Source: Actibacterium pelagium (GTDB taxonomy: Bacteria; Pseudomonadota; Alphaproteobacteria; Rhodobacterales; Rhodobacteraceae). Taken from it: 64,000 nucleotides of DNA. Made by a program: the position numbers and the translations under genes. The stretch is taken from NCBI RefSeq assembly GCF_002285415.1, contig NZ_NSBU01000007.1:64501-128500 (forward strand). The letters run 5' to 3'. Positions 18,777-26,637 of the stretch are shown one piece after another. The first letter of the stretch is position 1. Each line of letters begins with the position of its first letter. Below the pieces are notes generated by a model. It searched no databases, was not told where the DNA came from, and saw nothing but the letters and a program-made list of their open reading frames with translations.

Positions 18777-19586
18777 CTACCGTGCCACCTGCTCATCTCG
18801 TCGTTGGCGAACGATGGCTCGTTTTGAGGCGATAGATGCGGTGATGACACCGATCGCCACAAGCGCGATAATGATCGTCGACAGAGCGTTGATTTCTGGA
18901 CTGACCCCCAATCGGACGGATGAGAAGATCTTGATTGGCAAGGTCGTCGCTGACGGGCCAGCGGTGAAGGATGCAATCACTAGGTCATCCAAAGACAGGG
19001 TGAAAGCCAACAGCCAACCAGAAATCACAGCCGGTGAAATGATCGGTAGGGTCACGGATTTGAAGGCATCCCAACCGGTACAGCCAAGATCCATCGCGGC
19101 CTCTTCCAGACTTTCATCAAAGGTCGCCATGCGCGATGAAACGACCACAGAGACATAGCACATCGAGAATGTGCCATGCGCCAACACGATGGTCATCACA
19201 CCACGGTCCATACCGATCGCGATAAACAAGAGAAGCAGGGACAAGCCTGTGATCACTTCGGGCATCACCAATGGGGCGTAAATCATCCCCGAGAACAGCG
19301 TGCGCCCAAAGAAGCGCCCGGAGCGAACCAAAACAAAGGCCGCCATCGTTCCAAGGACCGTCGCGATTGTTGATGAAATGACGGCGACTTTTAAGGTCAC
19401 CCAAGCCGCGTCGAGGAACGCCTCGTTTTGCATCAGCTCGCCGTACCACTTGGTCGAGAAGCCCGCCCAAACCGTAACCAACTTGGATTCGTTAAAGCTG
19501 TAGACGACCAAAATCACCATCGGGATGTATAGGAACGCAAACCCGAAGGTGAGGGAAACGACGTTAAACCATGATAGCTTTCTCAC
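18777..19586 (-). CDS. potI: Putrescine ABC transporter permease PotI-like
   Basis: 269-residue inner-membrane permease, last gene of a potFGHI-like operon. About six membrane segments are visible, beginning with VVSLTFGFAFLYIPMVILVV (about 9-28); the EAA loop reads EEAAMDLGCTGWDAFK near 160-175. It overlaps potH by 4 bases. With PotH it forms the channel for putrescine import. Assignment to the polyamine class is secure, the exact polyamine is inferred from the neighbours. Confidence 0.9.
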   Translation of the reverse strand: MRKLSWFNVVSLTFGFAFLYIPMVILVVYSFNESKLVTVWAGFSTKWYGELMQNEAFLDAAWVTLKVAVISSTIATVLGTMAAFVLVRSGRFFGRTLFSGMIYAPLVMPEVITGLSLLLLFIAIGMDRGVMTIVLAHGTFSMCYVSVVVSSRMATFDESLEEAAMDLGCTGWDAFKSVTLPIISPAVISGWLLAFTLSLDDLVIASFTAGPSATTLPIKIFSSVRLGVSPEINALSTIIIALVAIGVITASIASKRAIVRQRRDEQVAR

Positions 19587-20482
19587 TTCGCGGCCTCCCG
19601 TTGCTTTTGTTGGTTCTGTTGAAACAGGACGATCGGAACAATCAGGATCATGAGAAGGATCACTGCGACTGCCGCCGCGACAGGCCAGTCACGGTTCGAG
19701 AAGAATTCCTCCCAAAGGACTTTGCCGATCATCAGAGTTTTCGATCCACCCAAGAGCGATGGGATAACGAATTCACCCAATGTTGGGATGAAGACTAGGA
19801 AGCTACCTGCGATTACGCCTGGTTTTGCCAGATGAATGGTGACTGACCAAAACGCCCCAATCCGTGTGCAGCCAAGATCCAGCGCAGCCTCAATCAAGGA
19901 CTCGTCCAGCTTTTCAAGGCTGGAATAGATAGGTAGAACCATGAACGGCAAATAGGTGTAAACGATCCCGATGTAGACCGCCCAGTCGGTGTTTAGGATG
20001 ACCAATGGTTCCGAGGTAATGCCAGTCCACATTAGGAACTGGTTCAAAAACCCTTCGTTCGACAAGATGCCGATCCATGCATAAACGCGGATCAGGAAGC
20101 TGGTCCAAAATGGCAAGATAACAAGCATCAACAAGCTTGTCCGCCACTCTGGTGGAGCGCTTGCCATGCCATAGGCGATCGGGAACCCAACAAGCAACGT
20201 AAGCAAGGTCGCAATCACCGCTATCTTGAGGCTTGAAAGATAGGCTTTCCAATACAAGTCGTCCTGCGTCAGGAAGACAAAGTTTTCAAAATCCCATCCA
20301 GCCCAAAGCTCTCTGATTCCTGCCCACCAGCCGTTGGTTGTATCCAGTGTCGGCGTGTAAGGGGGGATAGATATCGCGTAATCTGAAAGCGAGATTTTGA
20401 ACACGATCAAAAACGGGACCAAGAATAGAACAAGCAGCCAAACGTATGGAATCCCAATAAGTGCTTTTCTCGAGAAATTCAT
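19583..20482 (-). CDS. potH: Putrescine ABC transporter permease PotH-like
   Basis: 299-residue permease with a first membrane segment at about 8-30 and the EAA motif EAALDLGCTRIGAFW near 200. The long first periplasmic loop (about 35-95) is typical of PotB/PotH proteins. It starts 9 bases after potG and overlaps potI by 4 bases, so potG-potH-potI are translated from one message. Confidence 0.9.
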   Translation of the reverse strand: MNFSRKALIGIPYVWLLVLFLVPFLIVFKISLSDYAISIPPYTPTLDTTNGWWAGIRELWAGWDFENFVFLTQDDLYWKAYLSSLKIAVIATLLTLLVGFPIAYGMASAPPEWRTSLLMLVILPFWTSFLIRVYAWIGILSNEGFLNQFLMWTGITSEPLVILNTDWAVYIGIVYTYLPFMVLPIYSSLEKLDESLIEAALDLGCTRIGAFWSVTIHLAKPGVIAGSFLVFIPTLGEFVIPSLLGGSKTLMIGKVLWEEFFSNRDWPVAAAVAVILLMILIVPIVLFQQNQQKQREAAK

Positions 20483-20491
20483 ATCGGCCTC

Positions 20492-21619
20492 CTAGGTTGG
20501 CAGGATGATCCCGGCTGTATCGGTCCATGACAGCCAGACGCTGTCTTCCCAAGTGAGGCCCCGGCGCGCAATCCGGCGACTGTTGGCGGTTTGTGCTTTA
20601 ATCAAGCTGCCATTGTCGAGCCGCACATAATACGTGGACATGTTGCCAAGATAGGCGATGTCTTCGACGACACCTTGCACACAGTTATGAACGTCCACTG
20701 GTTTGTCTCGTGAAATGGCGATCTTTTCAGGGCGAATAGCGAAGGCGCCGGAAGACCCTTTCTGGATGCGTTCACCTGATACGCCCTTAATTGCTGGCTT
20801 GCCTTCGCTCCAAGAAAGCTCGGCAGCTTCCCCGGACACGTTGGAAACGCCGCCTTCGATTATATTTACGTCACCAATGAAGTCCGCGACATAGACCGAG
20901 TTTGGCGCCTCGTAGATGCGGTCGGGTGTATCGACCTGCACCAATTTACCATCATCCATAACTGCGATCCTGCTAGCCACTGTCATGGCTTCTTCCTGAT
21001 CGTGCGTCACGATGACAAAAGTTGTTCCAGTTTTCTCTTGGATGTCCATCAACTCAAACTGCGTTTCCTGGCGCAGCTTTTTGTCCAATGCCCCAAGTGG
21101 TTCATCCAGCAACAACAGCTTCGGAGCCTTTGCGAGCGCGCGCGCCAAAGCGACACGTTGTTTTTGCCCGCCCGACAACTGATGTGGTTTGCGGCCTGCA
21201 AACTTTTGGAGCTTAACCAGGCGAAGCATTTCTTCGACCCGGCCCTGAATTTCAGATTTCGGCATGTCAGACCGTTTCAGGCCGAATGCCAAGTTATCGG
21301 CGACGGAAAGGTGTGGGAACAAAGCATAGGATTGGAACATCATGTTCACGGCCCGCTTGTTCGGGGGGATGCCCGCCATGTCTTCGCCGTCGATGGTGAT
21401 AGAGCCCTTCGTGACAGTCTCGAAACCGCCAAGCATGCGCATCAAAGTTGTCTTGCCGCAGCCGGAAGGCCCTAAAAGCGCAAAGAACTCTCTCGGGTAG
21501 ATCTTCAGATCGATGTTATCGATCGCAGTGAATGTCCCGTAGTTTTTCGTGACACCCTTGAATTCAATGAGTGGTTTAGCTGCAGGATCTTCCCACGGTG
21601 CAAATTGCGCATTGTTCAT
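20492..21619 (-). CDS. potG: Putrescine ABC transporter ATPase PotG-like
   Basis: 375-residue ATPase with Walker A GPSGCGKTT (near residue 50), signature LSGGQKQRVALARAL (about 149-163), Walker B LLLLDEPLGALD and a C-terminal TOBE domain. The N-terminal extension before the ABC domain (about 1-18) is as in PotG. The TTG-less ATG start at 21619 is 62 bases from the end of potF, and the gap contains a very stable hairpin. Confidence 0.9.
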   Translation of the reverse strand: MNNAQFAPWEDPAAKPLIEFKGVTKNYGTFTAIDNIDLKIYPREFFALLGPSGCGKTTLMRMLGGFETVTKGSITIDGEDMAGIPPNKRAVNMMFQSYALFPHLSVADNLAFGLKRSDMPKSEIQGRVEEMLRLVKLQKFAGRKPHQLSGGQKQRVALARALAKAPKLLLLDEPLGALDKKLRQETQFELMDIQEKTGTTFVIVTHDQEEAMTVASRIAVMDDGKLVQVDTPDRIYEAPNSVYVADFIGDVNIIEGGVSNVSGEAAELSWSEGKPAIKGVSGERIQKGSSGAFAIRPEKIAISRDKPVDVHNCVQGVVEDIAYLGNMSTYYVRLDNGSLIKAQTANSRRIARRGLTWEDSVWLSWTDTAGIILPT

Positions 21620-21640
21620 ATTGGATTCCCCCAGCCGGTC

Positions 21641-21664
21641 GCGCCGGACCCGAAGGCCCGGCGC
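21641..21664 (-). other. Intercistronic UUCG hairpin after potF
   Basis: On the minus strand GCGCCGGGCC and GGTCCGGCGC form a 10-bp stem (one G-T pair) closed by TTCG, an extra-stable tetraloop. It lies 17 bases after the potF stop and 21 before potG. With no T-tract it probably protects the potF message or partly terminates, giving excess binding protein. Confidence 0.72.
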
Positions 21665-21681
21665 TGATAGACGTCGACGAG

Positions 21682-22767
21682 TTAGGTGCCGGACTTAATG
21701 GTGGTCCACAAACGGGTCACCGTCCGCTGTACGCGAGGCGGGTACGGCGTTGTGATGTACAGTTTGTTCAAAGTGTCTTCACTTGGGTAAACCGCCGGGT
21801 ACTCAAGGATTTCATCATCAATGAATTCCTGTGCCGCTTCGTTACCGCTTGCGTACCAAACATAGTTCGTAGCGGCCGCAGCGTTTTCAGCATTCAGAAT
21901 GAAGTTGATGAACTTATGCGCACCTTCTGGGTTCGGAGCATCGGCAGGGATCGCCAGCTGGTCGAACCACATTTGCGCGCCTTCATTCGGAATCGCATAG
22001 TCGATCTCGTGACCGTTCTCTGCTTCTGACGCCCGGAATTGTGCGAGGAAGACGTCGCCGGACCAGCCGACAGCAACGCAGATGTCACCATTGGCGAGCG
22101 CGTTGATATACTCAGAGCTGTGGAATTTCCGGATATACGGGCGAACCGCCTCAAAGACAGCTTCCGCTTTCGCGATCACTTCCGGATCATGGCTGTCGGG
22201 GTCTTCGCCGATGTAGTTCAGCGCGGCTGGGATCATCTCTGTCGGTGCATCAAGGAAATACACACCACATTCCGCGAGCTTTTCCATGTTGGCAGGATCA
22301 AACACTAGATCCCAGCTATCCAAGGGTGCGTCTTCGCCCAAAATTTCGGTAACTTTGCCGATGTTGAAGCCGATGCCAGTGGTGCCCCACATGTAGTTTA
22401 CGGAATACTCGCCGCCCGGATCGTAGGGTTCTGTTCGTGCTTGAATGTCCGACCAGAGGTTGCCGTGGTTGGGCAGTTGCGAAATATCCAGCTTCTGGAA
22501 CGCCCCGGCTTGAATCTGACGCTGCAGGAAGGTGGCCGAAGGAACGACAACGTCATAACCAGAGCCACCGGCGAGCAGTTTTGTTTCCAGAACTTCGTTG
22601 CTGTCGAAGACGTCATAGATGAGCTCAATGCCGGTCTCTTGTTCGAACTTTTCAAGCAAAGATTCGTCGATATAGTCGGACCAATTGTAAACGCGAACTT
22701 CTTCGGCGAATACGGCTGATGCAGAGGCAATAAGTGCGACTGCAGAGATTGTACCCAGTTTGTTCAT
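21682..22767 (-). CDS. potF: Putrescine-binding periplasmic protein PotF-like
   Basis: 361-residue periplasmic binding protein starting at the ATG at 22767 behind GGAGGAAACA. Signal peptide about 1-21 (ending SAVFA), then EEVRVYNWSDYIDESLLEKF, the standard start of mature PotF/PotD proteins with the ligand-contacting Trp and Tyr-Ile region. Other expected blocks such as GYDVVVPS, YMWGTTGIGFN and the AVGWSGD aspartate are present. It heads potFGHI. The promoter region contains a TTTTGATCAAAA palindrome shared with the divergent GntR gene, so expression is probably polyamine-controlled. Confidence 0.93.
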   Translation of the reverse strand: MNKLGTISAVALIASASAVFAEEVRVYNWSDYIDESLLEKFEQETGIELIYDVFDSNEVLETKLLAGGSGYDVVVPSATFLQRQIQAGAFQKLDISQLPNHGNLWSDIQARTEPYDPGGEYSVNYMWGTTGIGFNIGKVTEILGEDAPLDSWDLVFDPANMEKLAECGVYFLDAPTEMIPAALNYIGEDPDSHDPEVIAKAEAVFEAVRPYIRKFHSSEYINALANGDICVAVGWSGDVFLAQFRASEAENGHEIDYAIPNEGAQMWFDQLAIPADAPNPEGAHKFINFILNAENAAAATNYVWYASGNEAAQEFIDDEILEYPAVYPSEDTLNKLYITTPYPPRVQRTVTRLWTTIKSGT

Positions 22768-22791
22768 TGTTTCCTCCTTGTATGGCAAATA

Positions 22792-22803
22792 TTTTGATCA
22801 AAA
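22792..22803. promoter_or_regulatory. Palindromic operator, potF/gntR divergent region
   Basis: TTTTGATCAAAA, a perfect 12-bp palindrome, lies 25 bases upstream of potF and 72 upstream of the GntR gene. The same core TTTGATCAAA occurs again just before puuA. GntR/FCD regulators bind such short palindromes, so the neighbouring GntR protein is the likely binder (inference). Confidence 0.65.
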
Positions 22804-22875
22804 GTTTGACAAGCACAAGTTTTTTCTGAAGTCTAAGGGGGAATAGGCTGTTACACCTGCGCAATTGATTGAAAA

Positions 22876-23523
22876 ATGACCGAATCTAAGAAAATCCCAG
22901 AGCATCAGGCGATATACGAGAAGCTGCGTGATGCGATTCTTGTTGGGAAATTTGCCCCGGGCGAACCTCTTACGATTCAGGGTTTGGCCGAACGTTACGG
23001 TGCTGGAATGACGCCGGTTCGGGAATCGATTCGTAGATTAACCGCAGAGCATGCGCTTCAGACCTTGGGCAACCGTCGTGTGATTGTTCCAGAGCTAACG
23101 CGCCGTCAAATTGAAGATATCTATTTCCTTAGATTGACGATCGAACCCGAACTGGCATCTAAAGCAACAAAACTCATGTCAGAACATGACCTTAAGATGC
23201 TGGCGGCTGTGGATAAGGAAGTCGACCTTGCCATCGAGCGCGGGGATGTAGAAACATATCTTGAGCGCAATCGCGCTTTCCATTTCTCAATATACGACTG
23301 TGCTGATGCGCCCGTCTTATTGCGATGCGTACAGTCACTTTGGGTGCAAATTGGCCCCAGCCAACGGGTGGTGTGCGGTCGCTATGGGACGGCGAGCTTG
23401 CCAGATAAACACTCTGAACTGCTGAGTGCGTTTCGGGCCCAAGACCCGCGCGCAGCTGCAATCGCGATGCGTGAAGACCTGGAACAGGGAATGGATCTCA
23501 TATGCCAGTCCTCGGCGGATTAA
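22876..23523 (+). CDS. GntR-family (FadR/FCD subfamily) regulator of polyamine genes
   Basis: 215 residues: an N-terminal winged helix (about 10-75; GLAERYGAGMTPVRESIRRL) and a C-terminal all-helical FCD domain (about 85-205), whose ExH-type metal/ligand residues include the RNRAFHFSIY helix. It is divergent from potF and lies directly ahead of puuA. Palindromes with the core TTTGATCAAA sit in both flanks, one overlapping its own stop codon. It probably represses potFGHI and puuA-puuB in the absence of a polyamine or its glutamylated derivative. Confidence 0.88.
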   Translation: MTESKKIPEHQAIYEKLRDAILVGKFAPGEPLTIQGLAERYGAGMTPVRESIRRLTAEHALQTLGNRRVIVPELTRRQIEDIYFLRLTIEPELASKATKLMSEHDLKMLAAVDKEVDLAIERGDVETYLERNRAFHFSIYDCADAPVLLRCVQSLWVQIGPSQRVVCGRYGTASLPDKHSELLSAFRAQDPRAAAIAMREDLEQGMDLICQSSAD

Positions 23524-23535
23524 TTTGATCAAATT
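23522..23535. promoter_or_regulatory. Palindromic operator before puuA
   Basis: AATTTGATCAAATT, a perfect 14-bp palindrome, overlaps the gntR stop codon and ends 11 bases before the puuA start. It shares TTTGATCAAA with the site at 22792-22803. Being so close to the puuA ribosome site (GAGG at 23537-23540), bound protein would block either elongation from gntR or initiation at a puuA promoter. Confidence 0.65.
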
Positions 23536-23546
23536 TGAGGCGCCTA

Positions 23547-24935
23547 ATGAAACGACCGAAGAAAACCAAAGAAAAAGACACGTGGCAATCAGAGCTTTCG
23601 GACACTGTGCAGGAGTTTCTTGAAGGGCGGCGGCTCGAAGAAATTGAATGCATCATCCCCGATTTGGCAGGCACGGCGCGCGGGAAGGCAATGCCATCCT
23701 ACAAGTTCAAGCCGGAGGAGACGATTTTCCTTCCGATTTCGTTGTTCTACCAAACGATTTCAGGGGAATACGTGGATATGGACATCGAGAACCAATGGAT
23801 GGAAACAGACATTGTTCTGGAGCCAGACATGTCCACTGCTACGGTAGTGCCCTGGGCAGATGATGTAACGCTTCAGATTATTTGCAACATGAAGCAACGG
23901 GATGGCACGGACCTCGAGGTCGCGCCACGTAACGTCCTGCGGCGGGTCTTGAAGCTTTACGAAGACGCGGGTCTCAAGCCGATTGTCGCTCCGGAATTGG
24001 AGTTCTACCTCACCAAGCCAAATATCGATCCCAATGAGGCGATCGAACCACCGATCGGACGTACTGGTCGCAAGGGCGCAAGCCGCCAGGTCTTTTCGAT
24101 GTCAGCTGTTGATGAATATGGTCCTGTCATCGATACGATTTACGACTTCGCGGAACCTCAGGGCCTGAAGATCGACACCATCATTCAAGAAGGTGGTGCA
24201 GGTCAGATCGAAATCAACTTGCAGCATGGCGATCCATTGTCGTTGGCCGACCAAGTGTTTTTCTTCAAGCGCACCATTCGCGAAGCCGCATTCAAGAACG
24301 GAATTTTCGCGACCTTTATGGCCAAGCCTATCCGCGATGAACCGGGCAGCGCGATGCACATCCACCAATCTGTCGTAGATGCGAAGACCGGGAAAAACAT
24401 TTTTTCCGACGAAGACGGAAACGCCAGCGAGGCGTTCTATCACTTCATTGGCGGGTCGCAAAAGTATCTGATGAACTGCGTGCCTCTGCTTGCGCCTTAT
24501 GTGAACTCCTATCGTCGGATCACGAAAGAAGGGCAAAGCGCGCCGGCCAATCTGGAATGGGCTGCGGACAATCGTACAACCGGGCTGCGTGTCCCGCACT
24601 CTGGGCCAGAAGCCCGGCGGCTTGAAAACCGTGTCATTGGGATGGATTGCAATCCTTACATCGCCATCGCCACGTCGTTGGCATGCGGACTGTTGGGAAT
24701 GCGAAACAAGATCGAGCCCCAAGAGCAAGCGATGAGCGAGGTTTGGGAAACAGAACTCAATCTGCCAGCAAGCCTGAACGCCGCGCTCGACCTTTTCCGC
24801 GACAATGATGAGATTCATGAATTGCTCGGACCAGAGTTCTGTAAACTCTACCATGACATCAAGCGTGCCGAGAACGAGGAATACCAACGCGAAATCTCGC
24901 CCTGGGAGAGACGGCATTTGCTGCTGAACGTCTAA
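23547..24935 (+). CDS. puuA: Gamma-glutamylpolyamine synthetase (glutamine synthetase family, PuuA-like)
   Basis: 462-residue member of the glutamine synthetase superfamily. It would ligate glutamate to an amine such as putrescine using ATP, the first step of the Puu pathway. Motifs: the beta-grasp N-terminal domain (about 25-115), PELEFYL near 150, EGGAGQIEINL and FMAKPI with MHIHQS (metal and glutamate binding), and the NRTTGLRVP block. Lacking the adenylylation region of GlnA, it fits the PuuA/GlnA3 group. The ATG at 23547 is preceded by GAGG at good spacing; the TTG at 23535 is less likely. Its stop overlaps puuB by one base (TAATG). Confidence 0.9.
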   Translation: MKRPKKTKEKDTWQSELSDTVQEFLEGRRLEEIECIIPDLAGTARGKAMPSYKFKPEETIFLPISLFYQTISGEYVDMDIENQWMETDIVLEPDMSTATVVPWADDVTLQIICNMKQRDGTDLEVAPRNVLRRVLKLYEDAGLKPIVAPELEFYLTKPNIDPNEAIEPPIGRTGRKGASRQVFSMSAVDEYGPVIDTIYDFAEPQGLKIDTIIQEGGAGQIEINLQHGDPLSLADQVFFFKRTIREAAFKNGIFATFMAKPIRDEPGSAMHIHQSVVDAKTGKNIFSDEDGNASEAFYHFIGGSQKYLMNCVPLLAPYVNSYRRITKEGQSAPANLEWAADNRTTGLRVPHSGPEARRLENRVIGMDCNPYIAIATSLACGLLGMRNKIEPQEQAMSEVWETELNLPASLNAALDLFRDNDEIHELLGPEFCKLYHDIKRAENEEYQREISPWERRHLLLNV

Positions 24936-26236
24936 TGGATCTACTGGAAGCGAACGACAAGCCGGGGACTTATCCCCCGTCATTCTATGCGAGCAACATT
25001 CAAGAACTGACGGATGTAGAGGCTGTTAAAGGTGACGTGACATGTGATGTCTGCGTCATTGGTGGCGGGTTTACCGGCCTGTCGACGGCTCTGCATTTGG
25101 CTGAAAAAGGTTACAATGTCCGGCTACTGGAAGCGCAGCGTGTCGGCTTTGGCGCCTCTGGTCGCAACGGCGGTCAAGCCGGGCAGGGGCAGCGACTGGA
25201 TCAAGACCAGTTAGAACACTTGATGGGACATGATCGTGCGCGCGACCTGTGGAAGATCGGGACGCAGGCGGTCGAATTGGTGCGTGAACTTTCCAAGTCA
25301 GATGAGGTCCATGCGGATTTTCATCCCGGGATTGCCCATGCTGATCACCGTCAAAGGTTTGTGTCCCACAGTCAGGCCTATGTAGAGAAATTGAATGAGG
25401 ACTATGACTATCCTCATATTTCTTTCCTAAATAAAATCGAGATGCGAGAGCTTGTGAATTCGCCCGCCTATTATGGTGGAACATTTGACACGCGTTCGGG
25501 TCATATCGACCCTCTCCAATTCGCGCTTGGTTTGGCGCGATTAGCGCAGAAAGCCGGCGCAAAGCTGCATGAACGCAGCCGTGTTACCCAGATCATTCCG
25601 GGAAAACAGGTCTCGATCAAAACTGCAGATGCTGAAGTTAAGGCAAGCCATTTGGTGTTGGCCTGTAACGGCTATATCGGTGACCTGCACCGCGATGTCA
25701 CACGCCGTGTCATGCCGATAAACAACTACATCGTTGCGACGGAACCGCTGACAGAAGCGCAGAAAAACAGTGTTCTTTCGCAGAACATTGCGGTGGCCGA
25801 TACGAAATTTGTGGTCAACTATTTCCGCTTTAGCGATGACAACCGGATGCTGTTCGGCGGCACGGAAAGTTACGGCTATCGGTTCCCGAAAGACATCGCT
25901 GCGCAGGTCCGCAAGCCGATGGAAGAGATATTCCCGCAGCTTTCTGGCTTTGCGATCGATTATGCTTGGGGCGGTACTTTGGCTATCACAATGAACCGTT
26001 TGCCACATTTTCAAAGGTACGAAGGCAACATCCTGAGCATGTCCGGATTCTCTGGTCAGGGTGTCGCGCTTGGTACTCTGTCTGGACAACTCGCTGCCGA
26101 GGCAATCTCGGGTCAGGCAGAGCGTTTCGATATCATGGAACAAATCGAAACGCGCCAGTTTCCGGGTGGGCCGCTTTTGCGCCAGCCGCTACTGGTGCTT
26201 GCCATGCTTTGGTATTCTTTCCGCGACAAACTCTGA
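24935..26236 (+). CDS. puuB: FAD-dependent amine oxidoreductase, gamma-glutamylputrescine oxidase-like (PuuB-like, copy 1)
   Basis: 433-residue DAO-family flavoprotein. After an N-terminal SYY-type lead (YPPSFYASN) comes the dinucleotide fold CVIGGGFTGLSTALHLAEKG (about 37-56) and the second FAD motif FGASGRNGGQAGQGQ. PuuB oxidises gamma-glutamylputrescine to the aldehyde with O2. Start and stop codons are fused with puuA (TAATG), so the two enzymes are translationally coupled. A cupin gene follows at 7 bases. Two further paralogues lie at 30311 and 33472, which probably handle other amines. Confidence 0.88.
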   Translation: MDLLEANDKPGTYPPSFYASNIQELTDVEAVKGDVTCDVCVIGGGFTGLSTALHLAEKGYNVRLLEAQRVGFGASGRNGGQAGQGQRLDQDQLEHLMGHDRARDLWKIGTQAVELVRELSKSDEVHADFHPGIAHADHRQRFVSHSQAYVEKLNEDYDYPHISFLNKIEMRELVNSPAYYGGTFDTRSGHIDPLQFALGLARLAQKAGAKLHERSRVTQIIPGKQVSIKTADAEVKASHLVLACNGYIGDLHRDVTRRVMPINNYIVATEPLTEAQKNSVLSQNIAVADTKFVVNYFRFSDDNRMLFGGTESYGYRFPKDIAAQVRKPMEEIFPQLSGFAIDYAWGGTLAITMNRLPHFQRYEGNILSMSGFSGQGVALGTLSGQLAAEAISGQAERFDIMEQIETRQFPGGPLLRQPLLVLAMLWYSFRDKL

Positions 26237-26243
26237 GGGCAAA

Positions 26244-26588
26244 ATGGTTCAAGTCATCCCTGTAAATACCAACTCCGATCCTGTGGCGGACGAAATTTCC
26301 GCGACAAAGTTGATCTCTGGTGAAAAGGCAACGCAGTTATGGCACACGTTTTCCGACGCATCTGATCGCTTCCACGTGGGCCATTGGGGCAGCGAGGAAT
26401 GCGAGATTGATGTCAGTTATTCTGAGAGCGAGCTATGCGTGATTGTTGAAGGTCGCGTTTCCCTGACGTCGAAAGACGGCGCGGTCGCTGAATTCAAAGC
26501 TGGCGACGCCTTCGTTATTCCATCGGGCTTTGAGGGCACTTGGAAATCGATTGGCACGGTCAAAAAGATCTACGCCAGCTTCGAGTAA
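26244..26588 (+). CDS. Small cupin-domain protein
   Basis: 114 residues, a single cupin barrel of the EutQ-like (cupin_3/DUF861) group, with the core CEIDVSYSESELCVIVEGRV and the second motif FKAGDAFVIPSGFEGTW. Such proteins often accompany amine-catabolic operons but have no settled reaction. It begins 7 bases after puuB1 and ends just before a strong terminator, making it the third gene of the puuA-puuB operon. No histidine-rich metal site like that of dioxygenases is obvious, so a binding or sensing role is as likely as catalysis. Confidence 0.8.
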   Translation: MVQVIPVNTNSDPVADEISATKLISGEKATQLWHTFSDASDRFHVGHWGSEECEIDVSYSESELCVIVEGRVSLTSKDGAVAEFKAGDAFVIPSGFEGTWKSIGTVKKIYASFE

Positions 26589-26600
26589 CTGAAACGAAAA

Positions 26601-26634
26601 CGGGCACCCAATAATGTGGTGCCCGCTTGTTTTT
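26601..26634. terminator. Bidirectional terminator between cupin and puuC
   Basis: CGGGCACC and GGTGCCCG form an 8-bp stem (26601-26608 with 26618-26625) followed by CTTGTTTTT on the plus strand and TTTTCGTTT on the minus strand. It separates two convergent operons and can serve both. Confidence 0.88.
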
Positions 26635-26637
26635 GGT

